Shown: positions 16,897 to 26,022 of the stretch, piece by piece | Layout of the letters: every line of letters starts with the position of its first letter | Position numbering within the stretch: the stretch's first letter is position 1 | Assembly: GCF_001543175.1 (NCBI RefSeq) | Contig: NZ_CP014161.1 | Location: 1,240,001-1,304,000, forward strand | Reading direction: 5' to 3' | Source: Aerococcus urinae | GTDB taxonomy: Bacteria > Bacillota > Bacilli > Lactobacillales > Aerococcaceae | Length of the DNA stretch: 64,000 bases | The notes under the pieces: generated by a model | Databases searched by the model: none | Seen by the model: the letters and a program-made list of their open reading frames with translations, nothing else | Told to the model about the DNA's origin: nothing | Made by a program: the position numbers and the translations under genes

Positions 16897-17790
16897 CTAT
16901 TCATGGGCCGTTAGGAAGACCGTCAATAAGATAAAGGCCATACCTAAGTAATCGATCCAGACGAAACTTTCACCTAGGATCATAACAGATAATATCGTTG
17001 CCGTTAAAGGCTCCACCGACCCAATCAGGGAAGCTGCCAAGGGTCCGATAAAGGTCACACTGGAAAGATAAAAGATATAAGGAACAATGGTCCCTACAAT
17101 AATGGTTAAGGTAAACCAAGCTAAAAAGTGGAGGGAAAGTTCTGGTGGGGCTAGACGCTCAATATTGAAAAAGATAAGGAAAATCCCGCCAAACAACATC
17201 CCAATTCCAGTAACCGGTAGAGAACCGTAGTGCTCGATTACCCGCAAAGGTAAGATATTATAGAGCGCTAAGCCAAAAGCTGACATCAAGCCCCAGAAGA
17301 AGGCTTCAGTCGATAAAACAAAGTGGCCCAATTGACCATGGGTAACCAAGAGGAAGACCCCAATAATAGTGAATAAGAGGGCCACAATTTCCCTTCTAAT
17401 CGGCCAACGGCGCCCGACCAAGCAATAATAAACCAATAGAAAAATAGGCCCGATAAATTGGAGAATGGTCGCCATCCCCGAATTACTATAGTGAATGGTC
17501 ATTAAATAAGAAAATTGATTAAAGACAATCCCACATATCCCAAAGATTGCGATTTGTAAAAGAGACCTTTTATCTTGTTTTAACTTTTCTATGGGTAACT
17601 TCTTCTTATAAGCCAGGAAAAGAAAAATCGAGATTCCTGCTGTTAACATCCGGTACATGGTCAGCTGCAAGGGTAACATGTTATAAGTCTGCATCAGGTG
17701 CTGACTCAATACCCCCCCTAGCCCCCAAGAACTACAGGCTAAAATCGTGGTAATAATTGCTCGTTTTCTAATCCCGCTCTTAATATGCAT
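16897..17790 (-). CDS. EamA/DMT family transporter
   Basis: A 297-residue polytopic membrane protein of the drug/metabolite transporter superfamily, with about ten hydrophobic helices in two EamA repeats (ACSSWGLGGVLSQHLM... at the start, FGLALYNILPLRVIE... in the second half) and the typical SLIGSVEPLTATILSVMILGE signature near the end. It likely exports an amino acid or metabolite; the substrate is unknown. GAGAGG lies before the ATG at 17790. Upstream, 17791-17960 is AT-rich with no gene. Confidence 0.9.
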   Translation of the reverse strand: MHIKSGIRKRAIITTILACSSWGLGGVLSQHLMQTYNMLPLQLTMYRMLTAGISIFLFLAYKKKLPIEKLKQDKRSLLQIAIFGICGIVFNQFSYLMTIHYSNSGMATILQFIGPIFLLVYYCLVGRRWPIRREIVALLFTIIGVFLLVTHGQLGHFVLSTEAFFWGLMSAFGLALYNILPLRVIEHYGSLPVTGIGMLFGGIFLIFFNIERLAPPELSLHFLAWFTLTIIVGTIVPYIFYLSSVTFIGPLAASLIGSVEPLTATILSVMILGESFVWIDYLGMAFILLTVFLTAHE

Positions 17791-17967
17791 AAATAACCTC
17801 TCATCTTTATTAATTAAGTTGTTTAATAGTAATAAAAACTATTATTAATTAACCTAAGTAATATTAATTTTTACTCACTTAAGAATATAAAATATCTAAT
17901 AAGTAAATTCAATGAGAACTTGGCAGTTTTTCAAAAATCAGTTTCCTATTTTCGATCAAGCTTGACT

Positions 17968-18003
17968 AAAAAAGCCAGTGACTCATTGAAGAGAAAGCTG
18001 GCT
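17968..18003 (-). terminator. Terminator at the end of the adhesin/accessory Sec locus
   Basis: On the minus strand AGCCAG pairs with CTGGCT, with an inner CTC/GAG stem, followed by six T residues. It lies 33 bases after the stop of the GT2 gene. Confidence 0.75.
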
Positions 18004-18036
18004 GGAAAAGGATTATTAATCGAATAAGTTGTTAGA

Positions 18037-19323
18037 TCATTCTGACGAATTCCTATCCTCTTTGAGTAAGGATTTTATCATAGCTACCATGGCACTCACT
18101 TCATCTGTAGCAAAGATCTGTCCCCCATCAACTAAGTCTGGTCTGTGGACGGTGGATTCAAAGGCGACCACCGGACAGCCCCTTTGGAGGGCGCGGCTGA
18201 CAATATCGTCGACTTCGTCATAATAGTTGATGTCTAGGTAGATGTCAGCTTGGTTAAGTAGGTCTTCGATTAGGTCGTTGTGAGCAAAGGGATGGATGAA
18301 AATATTCTCTAGACTTTCAGCTAAGTCGATAAGACTAGGTGCCACTACAGTATAAGCAACAATATGGATGCAGAGGTCAGGAAGAGCTCGTGCTAAGTCT
18401 TCAACTTGTTCTATTTCGGCTGAGTGGGTTAAGATGAAAGCATGTTGGGAGAAGTCCCTCATACTGAAGTATCTGGCATAGTCTGTATCCCAGGCAGATT
18501 TTACATCATCGTCAAAATGTTCATAAAGGCTCTGGCCCCGATATAATTTATCAATATAAGCGTTTAAAGTTATATGAGGATCATAGCCAAATTTTTGCAA
18601 GTCGGAGATTTTTTTACTTAAATTCTTGATATTATCATTGAAATGTTTAACTAGATTTCGACTACTTGTCGACATAATTGAACTATCATGTTGCCGATAG
18701 GCATATAAATTCAAATCAATGGCAAAAATTTCCGAGGCGGCCATATACCAGCGATAGGTTGTCGCTGAATCTTCATACCAGACCCCTATGGGAAATAAAT
18801 TCTGGCGCACAATATCTGCTTTGACCAACTTACACCATGCCGTCGTGAAGGACAGGGGAATCACCCCATCTTCATCTTTTCTAATAGCATCATGACTATC
18901 ATAGGACCTTATCGTAGGCAACCCTGTCGTCATCATCCAGTAATGGCCAGCATCATTAAAGTATTTGCAGGCTCCGATGACGATATCTGCCTGCTTATTC
19001 TGAGCAATGCGGTGTAAGATTTCTAGTGTATTTTCAACAATTTTATCGTCTGAATCCAAGAAGAAAATATATTCTCCCTTAGCCTGGCTCGTTCCAAAAT
19101 TCCGTGCCGCAGACAGGCCTTGATTCTCCTGGTGAAACAGCTTAAAGCGTTCATCCCTTTGGCAATAGTTATCTGCAATAACGGGAGAAGCATCTGGAGA
19201 TCCATCGTTAACCATGATCACTTCAAAATCTTTAAAAGTTTGATTTCTCACTGACTCTAAGCATTCAATCAGGTATTTTTCAACTTTATAGATTGGAATG
19301 ATAATTGAAATTTTGGGATTCAT
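18037..19323 (-). CDS. GT2 glycosyltransferase with GtfB-type C-terminal module, adhesin locus
   Basis: A 428-residue cytosolic glycosyltransferase. Residues 1-230 are a GT-A/GT2 domain: ISIIIPIYKVEKYL at the start, VMVNDGSPD-like nucleotide-sugar site (VNDGSPD), and FLDSDDKI as the metal-binding DxD segment. From about residue 295 a second domain begins (AFILTHSAEIEQ...). It contains ADIYLDINY and aligns throughout with the C-termini of GtfB and Gtf3 encoded upstream. As the last gene of the run, 26 bases after the small membrane protein gene, it probably adds a further sugar to the glycosylated adhesin. The C-terminal module may bind the acceptor or the partner enzymes. AAAGGAAG precedes the ATG. 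Donor sugar unknown. Confidence 0.85.
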   Translation of the reverse strand: MNPKISIIIPIYKVEKYLIECLESVRNQTFKDFEVIMVNDGSPDASPVIADNYCQRDERFKLFHQENQGLSAARNFGTSQAKGEYIFFLDSDDKIVENTLEILHRIAQNKQADIVIGACKYFNDAGHYWMMTTGLPTIRSYDSHDAIRKDEDGVIPLSFTTAWCKLVKADIVRQNLFPIGVWYEDSATTYRWYMAASEIFAIDLNLYAYRQHDSSIMSTSSRNLVKHFNDNIKNLSKKISDLQKFGYDPHITLNAYIDKLYRGQSLYEHFDDDVKSAWDTDYARYFSMRDFSQHAFILTHSAEIEQVEDLARALPDLCIHIVAYTVVAPSLIDLAESLENIFIHPFAHNDLIEDLLNQADIYLDINYYDEVDDIVSRALQRGCPVVAFESTVHRPDLVDGGQIFATDEVSAMVAMIKSLLKEDRNSSE

Positions 19324-19349
19324 AGCTACTTCCTTTCATTACCTTTCAA

Positions 19350-19541
19350 TTAAAATATATTTAGTAGTCTTATAATCAAAGCTAAAAAAATAGAAATAAC
19401 CATTAGAAAAGCTATCAAATAAGGTAATTTATTTGTGCTAGTCTTTTCGTCTTCCTCTTTTTTTGATTCCTTTTCTTCTCGCTGATCTTTAATCATCTTT
19501 TTTATTTCATTATCAACGTAGTTTCCCTTATTATTCTTCAT
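19350..19541 (-). CDS. Small membrane protein, Asp4/Asp5-like candidate of the accessory Sec system
   Basis: A 63-residue protein: a very polar, K/E-rich N-terminal half (about 1-36) and one membrane helix, LPYLIAFLMVISIFLALII, near the C-terminus. It starts 27 bases after secA2 with a good TGAGGTGAG site. In Streptococcus gordonii the small proteins Asp4 and Asp5, encoded in the same kind of locus, are needed for export and resemble SecE/SecG in size and topology. The single-helix layout here fits a SecE-like partner of SecY2. The assignment rests on size, topology and position, not on a recognised sequence motif. Confidence 0.6.
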   Translation of the reverse strand: MKNNKGNYVDNEIKKMIKDQREEKESKKEEDEKTSTNKLPYLIAFLMVISIFLALIIRLLNIF

Positions 19542-19568
19542 AAGCTCACCTCAATACGGCTATCTTCT

Positions 19569-21935
19569 TTATGCAAATTGAATTATAGGTTGACCATTTT
19601 TATCAGCCACAACTCGACTCAATGATAAATAATAGACAATTTTTTGATAAATCCGATCCTTCATTTCATTATAAGACCATAGCGCTTCTTTTTGGTATTC
19701 GTAAATGGGGTTGCGCTGAGCTGAACTCCTGGTTACAACAACTTGCTTAAATTGGGTCAAATAGTCCACTTGCTCCACCCAAACTTCATCAATGGCTTTT
19801 AATATACACTTACGCTCAAAATCCTCAAAATACTCTCCATGGCCTAAATGTTCTTTTTTAGATTCTAAAATAGTGAAAAAAATATTCATTAAATAATCGA
19901 TGAGAGCTTTGTCTGACAAATGATCGATACTTCTAGGTTCATAATTATAAGTTAAATTATCAAAAATCCAGCGGTCAATCTGGGCCTTACGACTTTTATC
20001 TGGATCAAGGTTATCAACAAGGTTTTTCATGACTTTCTCTGCTAAGTGACCAAGGTTGACTTCCTCTAATCCTTCACCTTCTAACAATTGATCGCGGGTT
20101 TGATAAATCAGTTTTCTTTGAATACTCATATCTTCATCCATTTGTATGATCTGTTTTCTAGCACTTTCCCCACTAGCATCACTAGCTTCTTGAGCTTGAT
20201 TAAAGTATTTCTCATAGCGAAAATTAGATAACTGTTTAATATCATCAATCTCTTCATCAGGATCCGACTGATAACGAATATGCTCTGGTGCCCATTTTTG
20301 GATGAGTTCGTCTTCTAAGGACACAAAGAACTTACTCATTCCTGGGTCTCCCTGCCTTCCTGCACGGCCACGTAATTGTAAATCAATGCGTTCACTAACC
20401 ATACGTTCGGTTCCAATAACTGCTAAGCCACCTAAGTCAGCAACTCTCTGTCCTAACTTAATGTCTGTTCCGCGGCCAGCCATGGCAGTCGCAACTGTCA
20501 CAGCTCCATGTTGACCAGCCTCTTTAATCATTTCCGCCTCTTTAGCTTCATTATAGGCATTGAGCACGTTATGGGGGATACCATCATTCAGCAAAATCGT
20601 TGAATACAACATGGATAACTGAACAGATCCGGTCGCAATTAATAGGGGTTGACCAGTAGCGTGTTTTTCTTCGATGTATTGGATTGAAGCAGCCAGTTTT
20701 TCTGGAAAACTGCGGTAAATTTCATCCGGATAGTCTTTGCGAATGACGGGCTTATTGGTTGGAATCGAAATGACTTCCATATTATAAGTGTCAATAAATT
20801 CGTCCTCAGCCGGTTTTCCTGTTCCTGTCATTCCTGCCATCCGGTCAAAGAGTAAGAATAAATTTTGATAGGTAATCGAAGCCATAGACCGATTTTCATC
20901 AGTCAATTCAACATGTTCTTTGGCTTCGATAGCCTGGTGCTGTCCTGCCTGCAAGCGTGTTCCTTTTAGAACCCGACCGTCACGACTATCTAATAATTCC
21001 ACCTCACCATCACGAACCACATAGTCCTTCTCATTGGTGAATAATTCATGGGCCTTAAGGGCTAAACTCACATGGCGTACCAGCTCACGATTGGATTGGG
21101 CATAAAATTTATCTAAACGGAAATATCTTTCTGCATGTCCTATCCCCTCTTGGGTAAGCCAAACCGCATCCTTTTCAGCAGTCACTTCATAATCACGTCC
21201 TGCTTCAAGGCTTTCTACAAAGTCATTAGCTAGCTGATAGAAATTCGATTGAACTCTTGGAGAACCTGAAATCACTAAAGGACTAGTCGCACCATCAAGT
21301 AAAACTGCATCCACTTCATCAATAATGACATAATAAAAATTCCGTAAAAATTGATCTTCTTTATCAGCAGCTAAATTATCACCCAAATAATCGAAGCCTA
21401 GAGCAGAATGAGTCGTATAGACAATATCAGCTCCATAAATTTTCCTTTTATCTTCAGCGGTTAAATCGTCTGAATTTTCGGGGACTCCCATTGCAATAGA
21501 TAAGCCCATAAAGCGATAAAGGGGCCCCATGTCTTCGGCATCACGGCGGGATAAATAATCGTTGACTGTAACTAGAATTACTCCCTTACCAGTTAAAGCA
21601 TTGAGGTATAAGGGCATAGTTGCAGTCAATGTCTTACCTTCTCCGGTCTTCATTTCAGCGATATTTCCCTCATGGAGTACAATAGCTCCGATCACTTGGA
21701 CATCATAGGGATACATCCCTAAAACACGTTTCGCTGCTTCCCTTACTGCAGCATAGGCTTCGGGTAGGAGGTCGTCTAAAGACTCACCTGCTTGATATCG
21801 TTCTTTAAATTCATTAGTCTTCTCCTTGAGACTACCATCTGATAAGCGGGACATAGCTCCTGCATAAGAATTGACTTGGTCAAGAATACGATTCAGTCGC
21901 CTTAAACGTTTTTTATCTAAATCAATTTTAAGCAT
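19569..21935 (-). CDS. secA2: Accessory Sec translocase ATPase SecA2
   Basis: A 788-residue SecA paralogue that drives export of the glycosylated serine-rich adhesin through SecY2. It has the Walker A MKTGEGKTLTA near residue 100, VIIDEVDAVLLD (DEAD-like), ATAMAGRGTDIKLG and QLRGRAGRQGDPG (helicase motifs V and VI), plus the SecA scaffold. It ends at NGQPIIQFA, without the Cys-rich zinc tail of housekeeping SecA, as SecA2 proteins of this system do. AAGGAGGAT lies before the ATG, 10 bases after asp3. It is part of one operon-like run with secY2 and asp1-3. Confidence 0.95.
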   Translation of the reverse strand: MLKIDLDKKRLRRLNRILDQVNSYAGAMSRLSDGSLKEKTNEFKERYQAGESLDDLLPEAYAAVREAAKRVLGMYPYDVQVIGAIVLHEGNIAEMKTGEGKTLTATMPLYLNALTGKGVILVTVNDYLSRRDAEDMGPLYRFMGLSIAMGVPENSDDLTAEDKRKIYGADIVYTTHSALGFDYLGDNLAADKEDQFLRNFYYVIIDEVDAVLLDGATSPLVISGSPRVQSNFYQLANDFVESLEAGRDYEVTAEKDAVWLTQEGIGHAERYFRLDKFYAQSNRELVRHVSLALKAHELFTNEKDYVVRDGEVELLDSRDGRVLKGTRLQAGQHQAIEAKEHVELTDENRSMASITYQNLFLLFDRMAGMTGTGKPAEDEFIDTYNMEVISIPTNKPVIRKDYPDEIYRSFPEKLAASIQYIEEKHATGQPLLIATGSVQLSMLYSTILLNDGIPHNVLNAYNEAKEAEMIKEAGQHGAVTVATAMAGRGTDIKLGQRVADLGGLAVIGTERMVSERIDLQLRGRAGRQGDPGMSKFFVSLEDELIQKWAPEHIRYQSDPDEEIDDIKQLSNFRYEKYFNQAQEASDASGESARKQIIQMDEDMSIQRKLIYQTRDQLLEGEGLEEVNLGHLAEKVMKNLVDNLDPDKSRKAQIDRWIFDNLTYNYEPRSIDHLSDKALIDYLMNIFFTILESKKEHLGHGEYFEDFERKCILKAIDEVWVEQVDYLTQFKQVVVTRSSAQRNPIYEYQKEALWSYNEMKDRIYQKIVYYLSLSRVVADKNGQPIIQFA

Positions 21936-21945
21936 GGTATCCTCC

Positions 21946-22920
21946 TTAACTGATGGTTTGCCCGTCTAACTTCAAAAGATTATGGTGATAGTCCAATAAT
22001 TTCTGTCCGAAATAAAGGTCTTTAGATAGTCTATTTTCATAATAGCACTTTATATTTTCTGGCCTTTGATCCCTGTCTCCCTGCAGCCAATCAATAACTT
22101 TTTCGTCAAGGCGAGATTGCTGGGCAATTTTTACATATTGATAGGTCTCTAAATAATCATCTGTTAATAGGGCTTGGGAATTAAGATAGCGGTCAGCATA
22201 ATAAGAAGCTGCTAAATTAGAAATAGGACCATAGCCTATAAAATAAAAATTGCTCGCTTGACTAGACTGAACAAAGGTCTCTACGCCAGACATGGCTTCT
22301 TCTGATAAATAGAGCTGGGCGTTTAATAATTCACTAGCCAGCAAATTAGCCTGGTGATTAACTACCGGCAATTGCTGTAACTTATTCACTTCTTCTTGGA
22401 TACTCCCTATTCCTGGCTCAACAAAAATCAAATGCTGAAAGGATTTATCATTTTCAATCAACAATGTATCTTTAGCCATCACTTTATCTAGGATGAGTTC
22501 AGCTATTATCAAGCGTTTAAAAACGATAGAGCGGCAGCCTGCATTAACTAAAGATATAGTGTAGTGTCCATAATTATCTGGTACAGTAAAAAAATCCTCA
22601 CTCGTTCGAACAAAATCCTTTTGCATGGATTCTCCGTAATAATCAAAGAATTCAACCGTGAACATGAGGGAATTTTCGGGTTGAACCTGCCCAATAAATT
22701 TAAGAAAGTAAGATTTACTACTAGTTAAAAGTGGCAAATTAGGCGATGAAAAATAGAGTCCATAAGATTTCTCAGAAGACCATTGGTTAATAACTATTCC
22801 CGAGTGAACCATAGAGTTTTTAAAAGATACCTTATCCGGTGACAGCCACTCTATTTGAGAACCATGACTGTATATATCGTCATGCATCAAGCCCCAACGA
22901 ACAATATAGTAATCTTTCAC
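21946..22920 (-). CDS. asp3: Accessory Sec system protein Asp3
   Basis: A 324-residue cytosolic protein. Residues about 1-155 match the Asp3 type (YYIVRWGLMHDDIYSHGSQIEW...NSMVHSGIVINQW), a beta-sandwich resembling carbohydrate-binding modules. The C-terminal half is helical. In the streptococcal system Asp3 binds Asp1, Asp2 and SecA2 and is needed for adhesin export. The start is GTG at 22920, overlapping the asp2 stop (GTGA), with AAGGAG upstream. The C-terminal part is less familiar to me than the first half. Confidence 0.85.
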   Translation of the reverse strand: MKDYYIVRWGLMHDDIYSHGSQIEWLSPDKVSFKNSMVHSGIVINQWSSEKSYGLYFSSPNLPLLTSSKSYFLKFIGQVQPENSLMFTVEFFDYYGESMQKDFVRTSEDFFTVPDNYGHYTISLVNAGCRSIVFKRLIIAELILDKVMAKDTLLIENDKSFQHLIFVEPGIGSIQEEVNKLQQLPVVNHQANLLASELLNAQLYLSEEAMSGVETFVQSSQASNFYFIGYGPISNLAASYYADRYLNSQALLTDDYLETYQYVKIAQQSRLDEKVIDWLQGDRDQRPENIKCYYENRLSKDLYFGQKLLDYHHNLLKLDGQTIS

Positions 22921-24467
22921 TCTTCTATCTCCTTACTTTCAAAATCTTCCCAGAGAATTCGCTTGTATTGATTAATAAACCAATTTGCAACAGTAGGTGT
23001 ATTATCATTATGTCGTCCCATCACGGATTTACTAATAATTTTAATTGGCTTATCGCTCAAATTTTTCAATAATCCATAATATGCCTCATTATCATAATCT
23101 TCATTGAGCATGTAAGTCATTGCAAAGGTAGATTGACTATAATGAGTCTGTTTTAATCTAGGCATTAACATACTGTCTAAAATATCTAAATCAGTGTCCA
23201 AATCATCATTGTCACCAAATTTCAAGGTTAAATCCATTGATGTTTTAAATGAGTCATTAGGACGCCTTAAACGTTGATTTCTGGTAATATTTCCTAAATA
23301 GACAAGTGGCCGCGCCATAATTATGGCATAAGGGTCTAAAAAACTTCCATAGTACAAAGCACCAAAGGTTCCCATAGACATACCTGAAAGGATTAGTTGA
23401 TCCTTAGTAAAATTTAACTCATCTAATACTTCTATTATCTTAGCAACAATGGTAGCCTCGAATTGGGCACTTCCTCGATAGAAGGCCCCGCCCTCTAAAC
23501 GTAAATCATTGATCAATATAAAGGGATGCTTTAAGTTCTTCATCATTGGAAAGCCTTCAAAACCTTCTGCTGTACGATAACCAGAAAAATAAACATTTAA
23601 AGGAGGTTTTAAATTCCCAGGATTATAATAAAAAGCAAACTCTTCACGATTATTATCAGCTATAATTTGTCCACCTGCTAAATAGTCTCCCCACTTTCTC
23701 CGGGAATGTCTAACATGTAAGGGACCAATTCTTAGTTGACCAGAGCCTTTGACACAAAGGGAAAAGCTCGCATAACAATTCTCAGGCGGATCTAATAAGA
23801 TTCTCTTTTTAATTGCTTCATTATCGTAGGAAATGCGCTCAACCACCTGATTAGAGCTTCCCCTACGAATAAAGGTAATCGTCAATTTTAGATCAACAGT
23901 CTCGTCTTTTATAAACTCTAACCAGATATCGAGATAGCGATCTATATTAGAGATAATAAGATGTCGCCAATATAACAAAGGTGCCATTTGTTCTGTTTGT
24001 TTAATTTGGAAAAGAATATAATTGTTTCCTAGGTATTGATAGTGGCCAGGGAAATTGGCTTGAATAGAAACATCTTGAACGCCACGTCTTTCGCCATAAT
24101 TACCGTCAAAGAAAACTTTTGCTAATTCAACAACCGTCTCAGCAATATTTTCCACTTCAATAAACTGGGCCTTTTTCATGGAAAATAAAAGTTTGAAGTC
24201 TGGAGCTGAGTAATAAGCTTCAAATTGTTGATCAATTACTACGGCATAAGCTTCCATAAAGGGAAGTAGCTTATCTATGAGTAATTCATTAATAGGAGCA
24301 GTCAGTAATACAAGGGAATAAGGTCTTTGAGGCAAAGTATCTTCTTCTAAGGATTTTTCATAAAAATCAGCAAGTTCTGTATTCAGGACAAAAGTCCAGT
24401 CGACTTCATTCTTAAATGCTACCCCCTGTGACCAGTCACTATAGCCAATTTGTAAAACTCTAGTCAT
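22917..24467 (-). CDS. asp2: Accessory Sec system protein Asp2 (acetyltransferase/hydrolase fold)
   Basis: A 516-residue cytosolic protein. The C-terminal half is an alpha/beta-hydrolase fold with ILSGMSMGTFGALYYG carrying the nucleophilic Ser, and a His in VMGRHNDN near the end. The N-terminal half is beta-rich. In Streptococcus gordonii Asp2 O-acetylates GlcNAc on the adhesin and is also needed for transport, so the same double role is likely here. It overlaps asp1 by 8 bases and asp3 by 4, so the three are probably translated together. GGAGAGGACAGCT precedes the ATG. Confidence 0.9.
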   Translation of the reverse strand: MTRVLQIGYSDWSQGVAFKNEVDWTFVLNTELADFYEKSLEEDTLPQRPYSLVLLTAPINELLIDKLLPFMEAYAVVIDQQFEAYYSAPDFKLLFSMKKAQFIEVENIAETVVELAKVFFDGNYGERRGVQDVSIQANFPGHYQYLGNNYILFQIKQTEQMAPLLYWRHLIISNIDRYLDIWLEFIKDETVDLKLTITFIRRGSSNQVVERISYDNEAIKKRILLDPPENCYASFSLCVKGSGQLRIGPLHVRHSRRKWGDYLAGGQIIADNNREEFAFYYNPGNLKPPLNVYFSGYRTAEGFEGFPMMKNLKHPFILINDLRLEGGAFYRGSAQFEATIVAKIIEVLDELNFTKDQLILSGMSMGTFGALYYGSFLDPYAIIMARPLVYLGNITRNQRLRRPNDSFKTSMDLTLKFGDNDDLDTDLDILDSMLMPRLKQTHYSQSTFAMTYMLNEDYDNEAYYGLLKNLSDKPIKIISKSVMGRHNDNTPTVANWFINQYKRILWEDFESKEIEE

Positions 24468-26010
24468 AGCTGTCCTCTCCTAACAAGGCTTTCCATTGAC
24501 TCACTAATTCCCCACTATGATATTGATTAATCTTTTCTACAGAATAAACCAAGGCCTCATTCCAATGTTTAAGCCCCTTAAAGTAATAATCAATCCCTTG
24601 AGCTAATTGATCTATGTTCTTAGCAATTAAACCATTCTTTAAATGCTCTACGTAAGCAGATTCCACTCGGTTGATCTGAGGAATTCCTGCACTAATTCCG
24701 GCAATTTGTCCGTAAACCCAGGGATGGGATGTCCAATCAATCATTAAGCGCACATACTTCAAGCTTTGGATAAAGTCCCGCTCGCTATGGTTAATTTGCA
24801 CCTGACAGACTGGCTCTTCTTCCGCGTCAGGCATCTTATCCGCAAACTCAACAACTTCTCCATAGTTAGGATCAAAGTATTTATTTAAACGATCTGATAA
24901 GTTTTCTATCGCTTCAATTTTAGCTTGATCAATCTGAAAGGCGCCTAAAACTAAGCGAATACGATTGTCTTTTTTCATCTTATCCTTAATAACTTCCATA
25001 ACTTCTTTAATTTCTTTAAGCCCCAGATGGCTTACTTCAAAGTAAATAATTAATTCCTTAATCCGTTGACTCAATCCTAACTGTAAACGAGTATCAAAGG
25101 GAGATAGTCGATAAATTGGTGTCATCAGAGAATAAGCTTTCTCATATTCGTTAACTTTATCCTTCAATTGGTCAGTATCCGTAATCAAAAGCTTAGCCCT
25201 ATCCAGCGACTCCAGGAAAGTGTTTGACTGAGAGTCAAACGACCGCTGACTATAAAGAGAATAGACTAAATTAATATTCTTTCTTTCAACAAGTCGATTA
25301 AACAATTCATTATGCTTATCGTTATAAGCAACAACAAGAACATCCTTTTCACCTATATGTTTAGCCAAATATTTGCTTGTGACTTCCTCTACTAGGTCAA
25401 CGAGTGATTGGTAAGTCGGATGAGAAAATTGTTTGCTTCCGGGCTGATCTTGGTTCACTTCTATTTGACCACTATCTAAAAATTCACGGATAACCCACTG
25501 ACCAGACAAAGTTAAATAATCCTGGTGACTGCTTTGATCATCATTATGATAAATAATACTCGATAAGAAACCTCGATCATCAAAAAGGTAGCGTCTTGAT
25601 ACTTGCTTATCTTGGTAATAATCAATAAAAGCAATATACCCATTTGATTGGTAATGAACATCGGCAAAATGTTGGTCTTGAACAAATACCATCATTAAAA
25701 AGGGGGTAGGCACGAATTCAGCAAACTGCGGAAAGGATAGGTCTTCTAGGGTAATCGGTCTTACCTTATTTAAATGAATTCCTTGAATAGCATCAAAAAC
25801 CGACCAATAATGATTCATCTCGACATTTTGATCATGCAAGTTCAACCGTAACATTGGCGCATAATCAAGCATTAATAGCTTATTAGCCTCCTCAGCCCGC
25901 TGAAATAAACGCAGTTGATTAACTGTATCATCAAAATATAAGTCCATATAGGAAGGTTCACCAGATCCCCAGTGATTATTTGTATACCAGGATGGAATAA
26001 AGTAATACAT
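24460..26010 (-). CDS. asp1: Accessory Sec system protein Asp1
   Basis: A 516-residue protein opening with MYYFIPSWYTNNHWGSGE, the characteristic Asp1 start. The rest has a GT-B-like layout with a C-terminal region (RLMIDWTSHPWVYGQIAGISAGIPQINR...YVEHLKNG) like the nucleotide half of glycosyltransferases but probably without activity, as reported for streptococcal Asp1. It forms the core of the Asp1-2-3 complex that hands the adhesin to SecA2. AAAGGGAAAACA precedes the ATG, 12 bases after secY2. Confidence 0.92.
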   Translation of the reverse strand: MYYFIPSWYTNNHWGSGEPSYMDLYFDDTVNQLRLFQRAEEANKLLMLDYAPMLRLNLHDQNVEMNHYWSVFDAIQGIHLNKVRPITLEDLSFPQFAEFVPTPFLMMVFVQDQHFADVHYQSNGYIAFIDYYQDKQVSRRYLFDDRGFLSSIIYHNDDQSSHQDYLTLSGQWVIREFLDSGQIEVNQDQPGSKQFSHPTYQSLVDLVEEVTSKYLAKHIGEKDVLVVAYNDKHNELFNRLVERKNINLVYSLYSQRSFDSQSNTFLESLDRAKLLITDTDQLKDKVNEYEKAYSLMTPIYRLSPFDTRLQLGLSQRIKELIIYFEVSHLGLKEIKEVMEVIKDKMKKDNRIRLVLGAFQIDQAKIEAIENLSDRLNKYFDPNYGEVVEFADKMPDAEEEPVCQVQINHSERDFIQSLKYVRLMIDWTSHPWVYGQIAGISAGIPQINRVESAYVEHLKNGLIAKNIDQLAQGIDYYFKGLKHWNEALVYSVEKINQYHSGELVSQWKALLGEDSYD

Positions 26011-26022
26011 TGTTTTCCCTTT

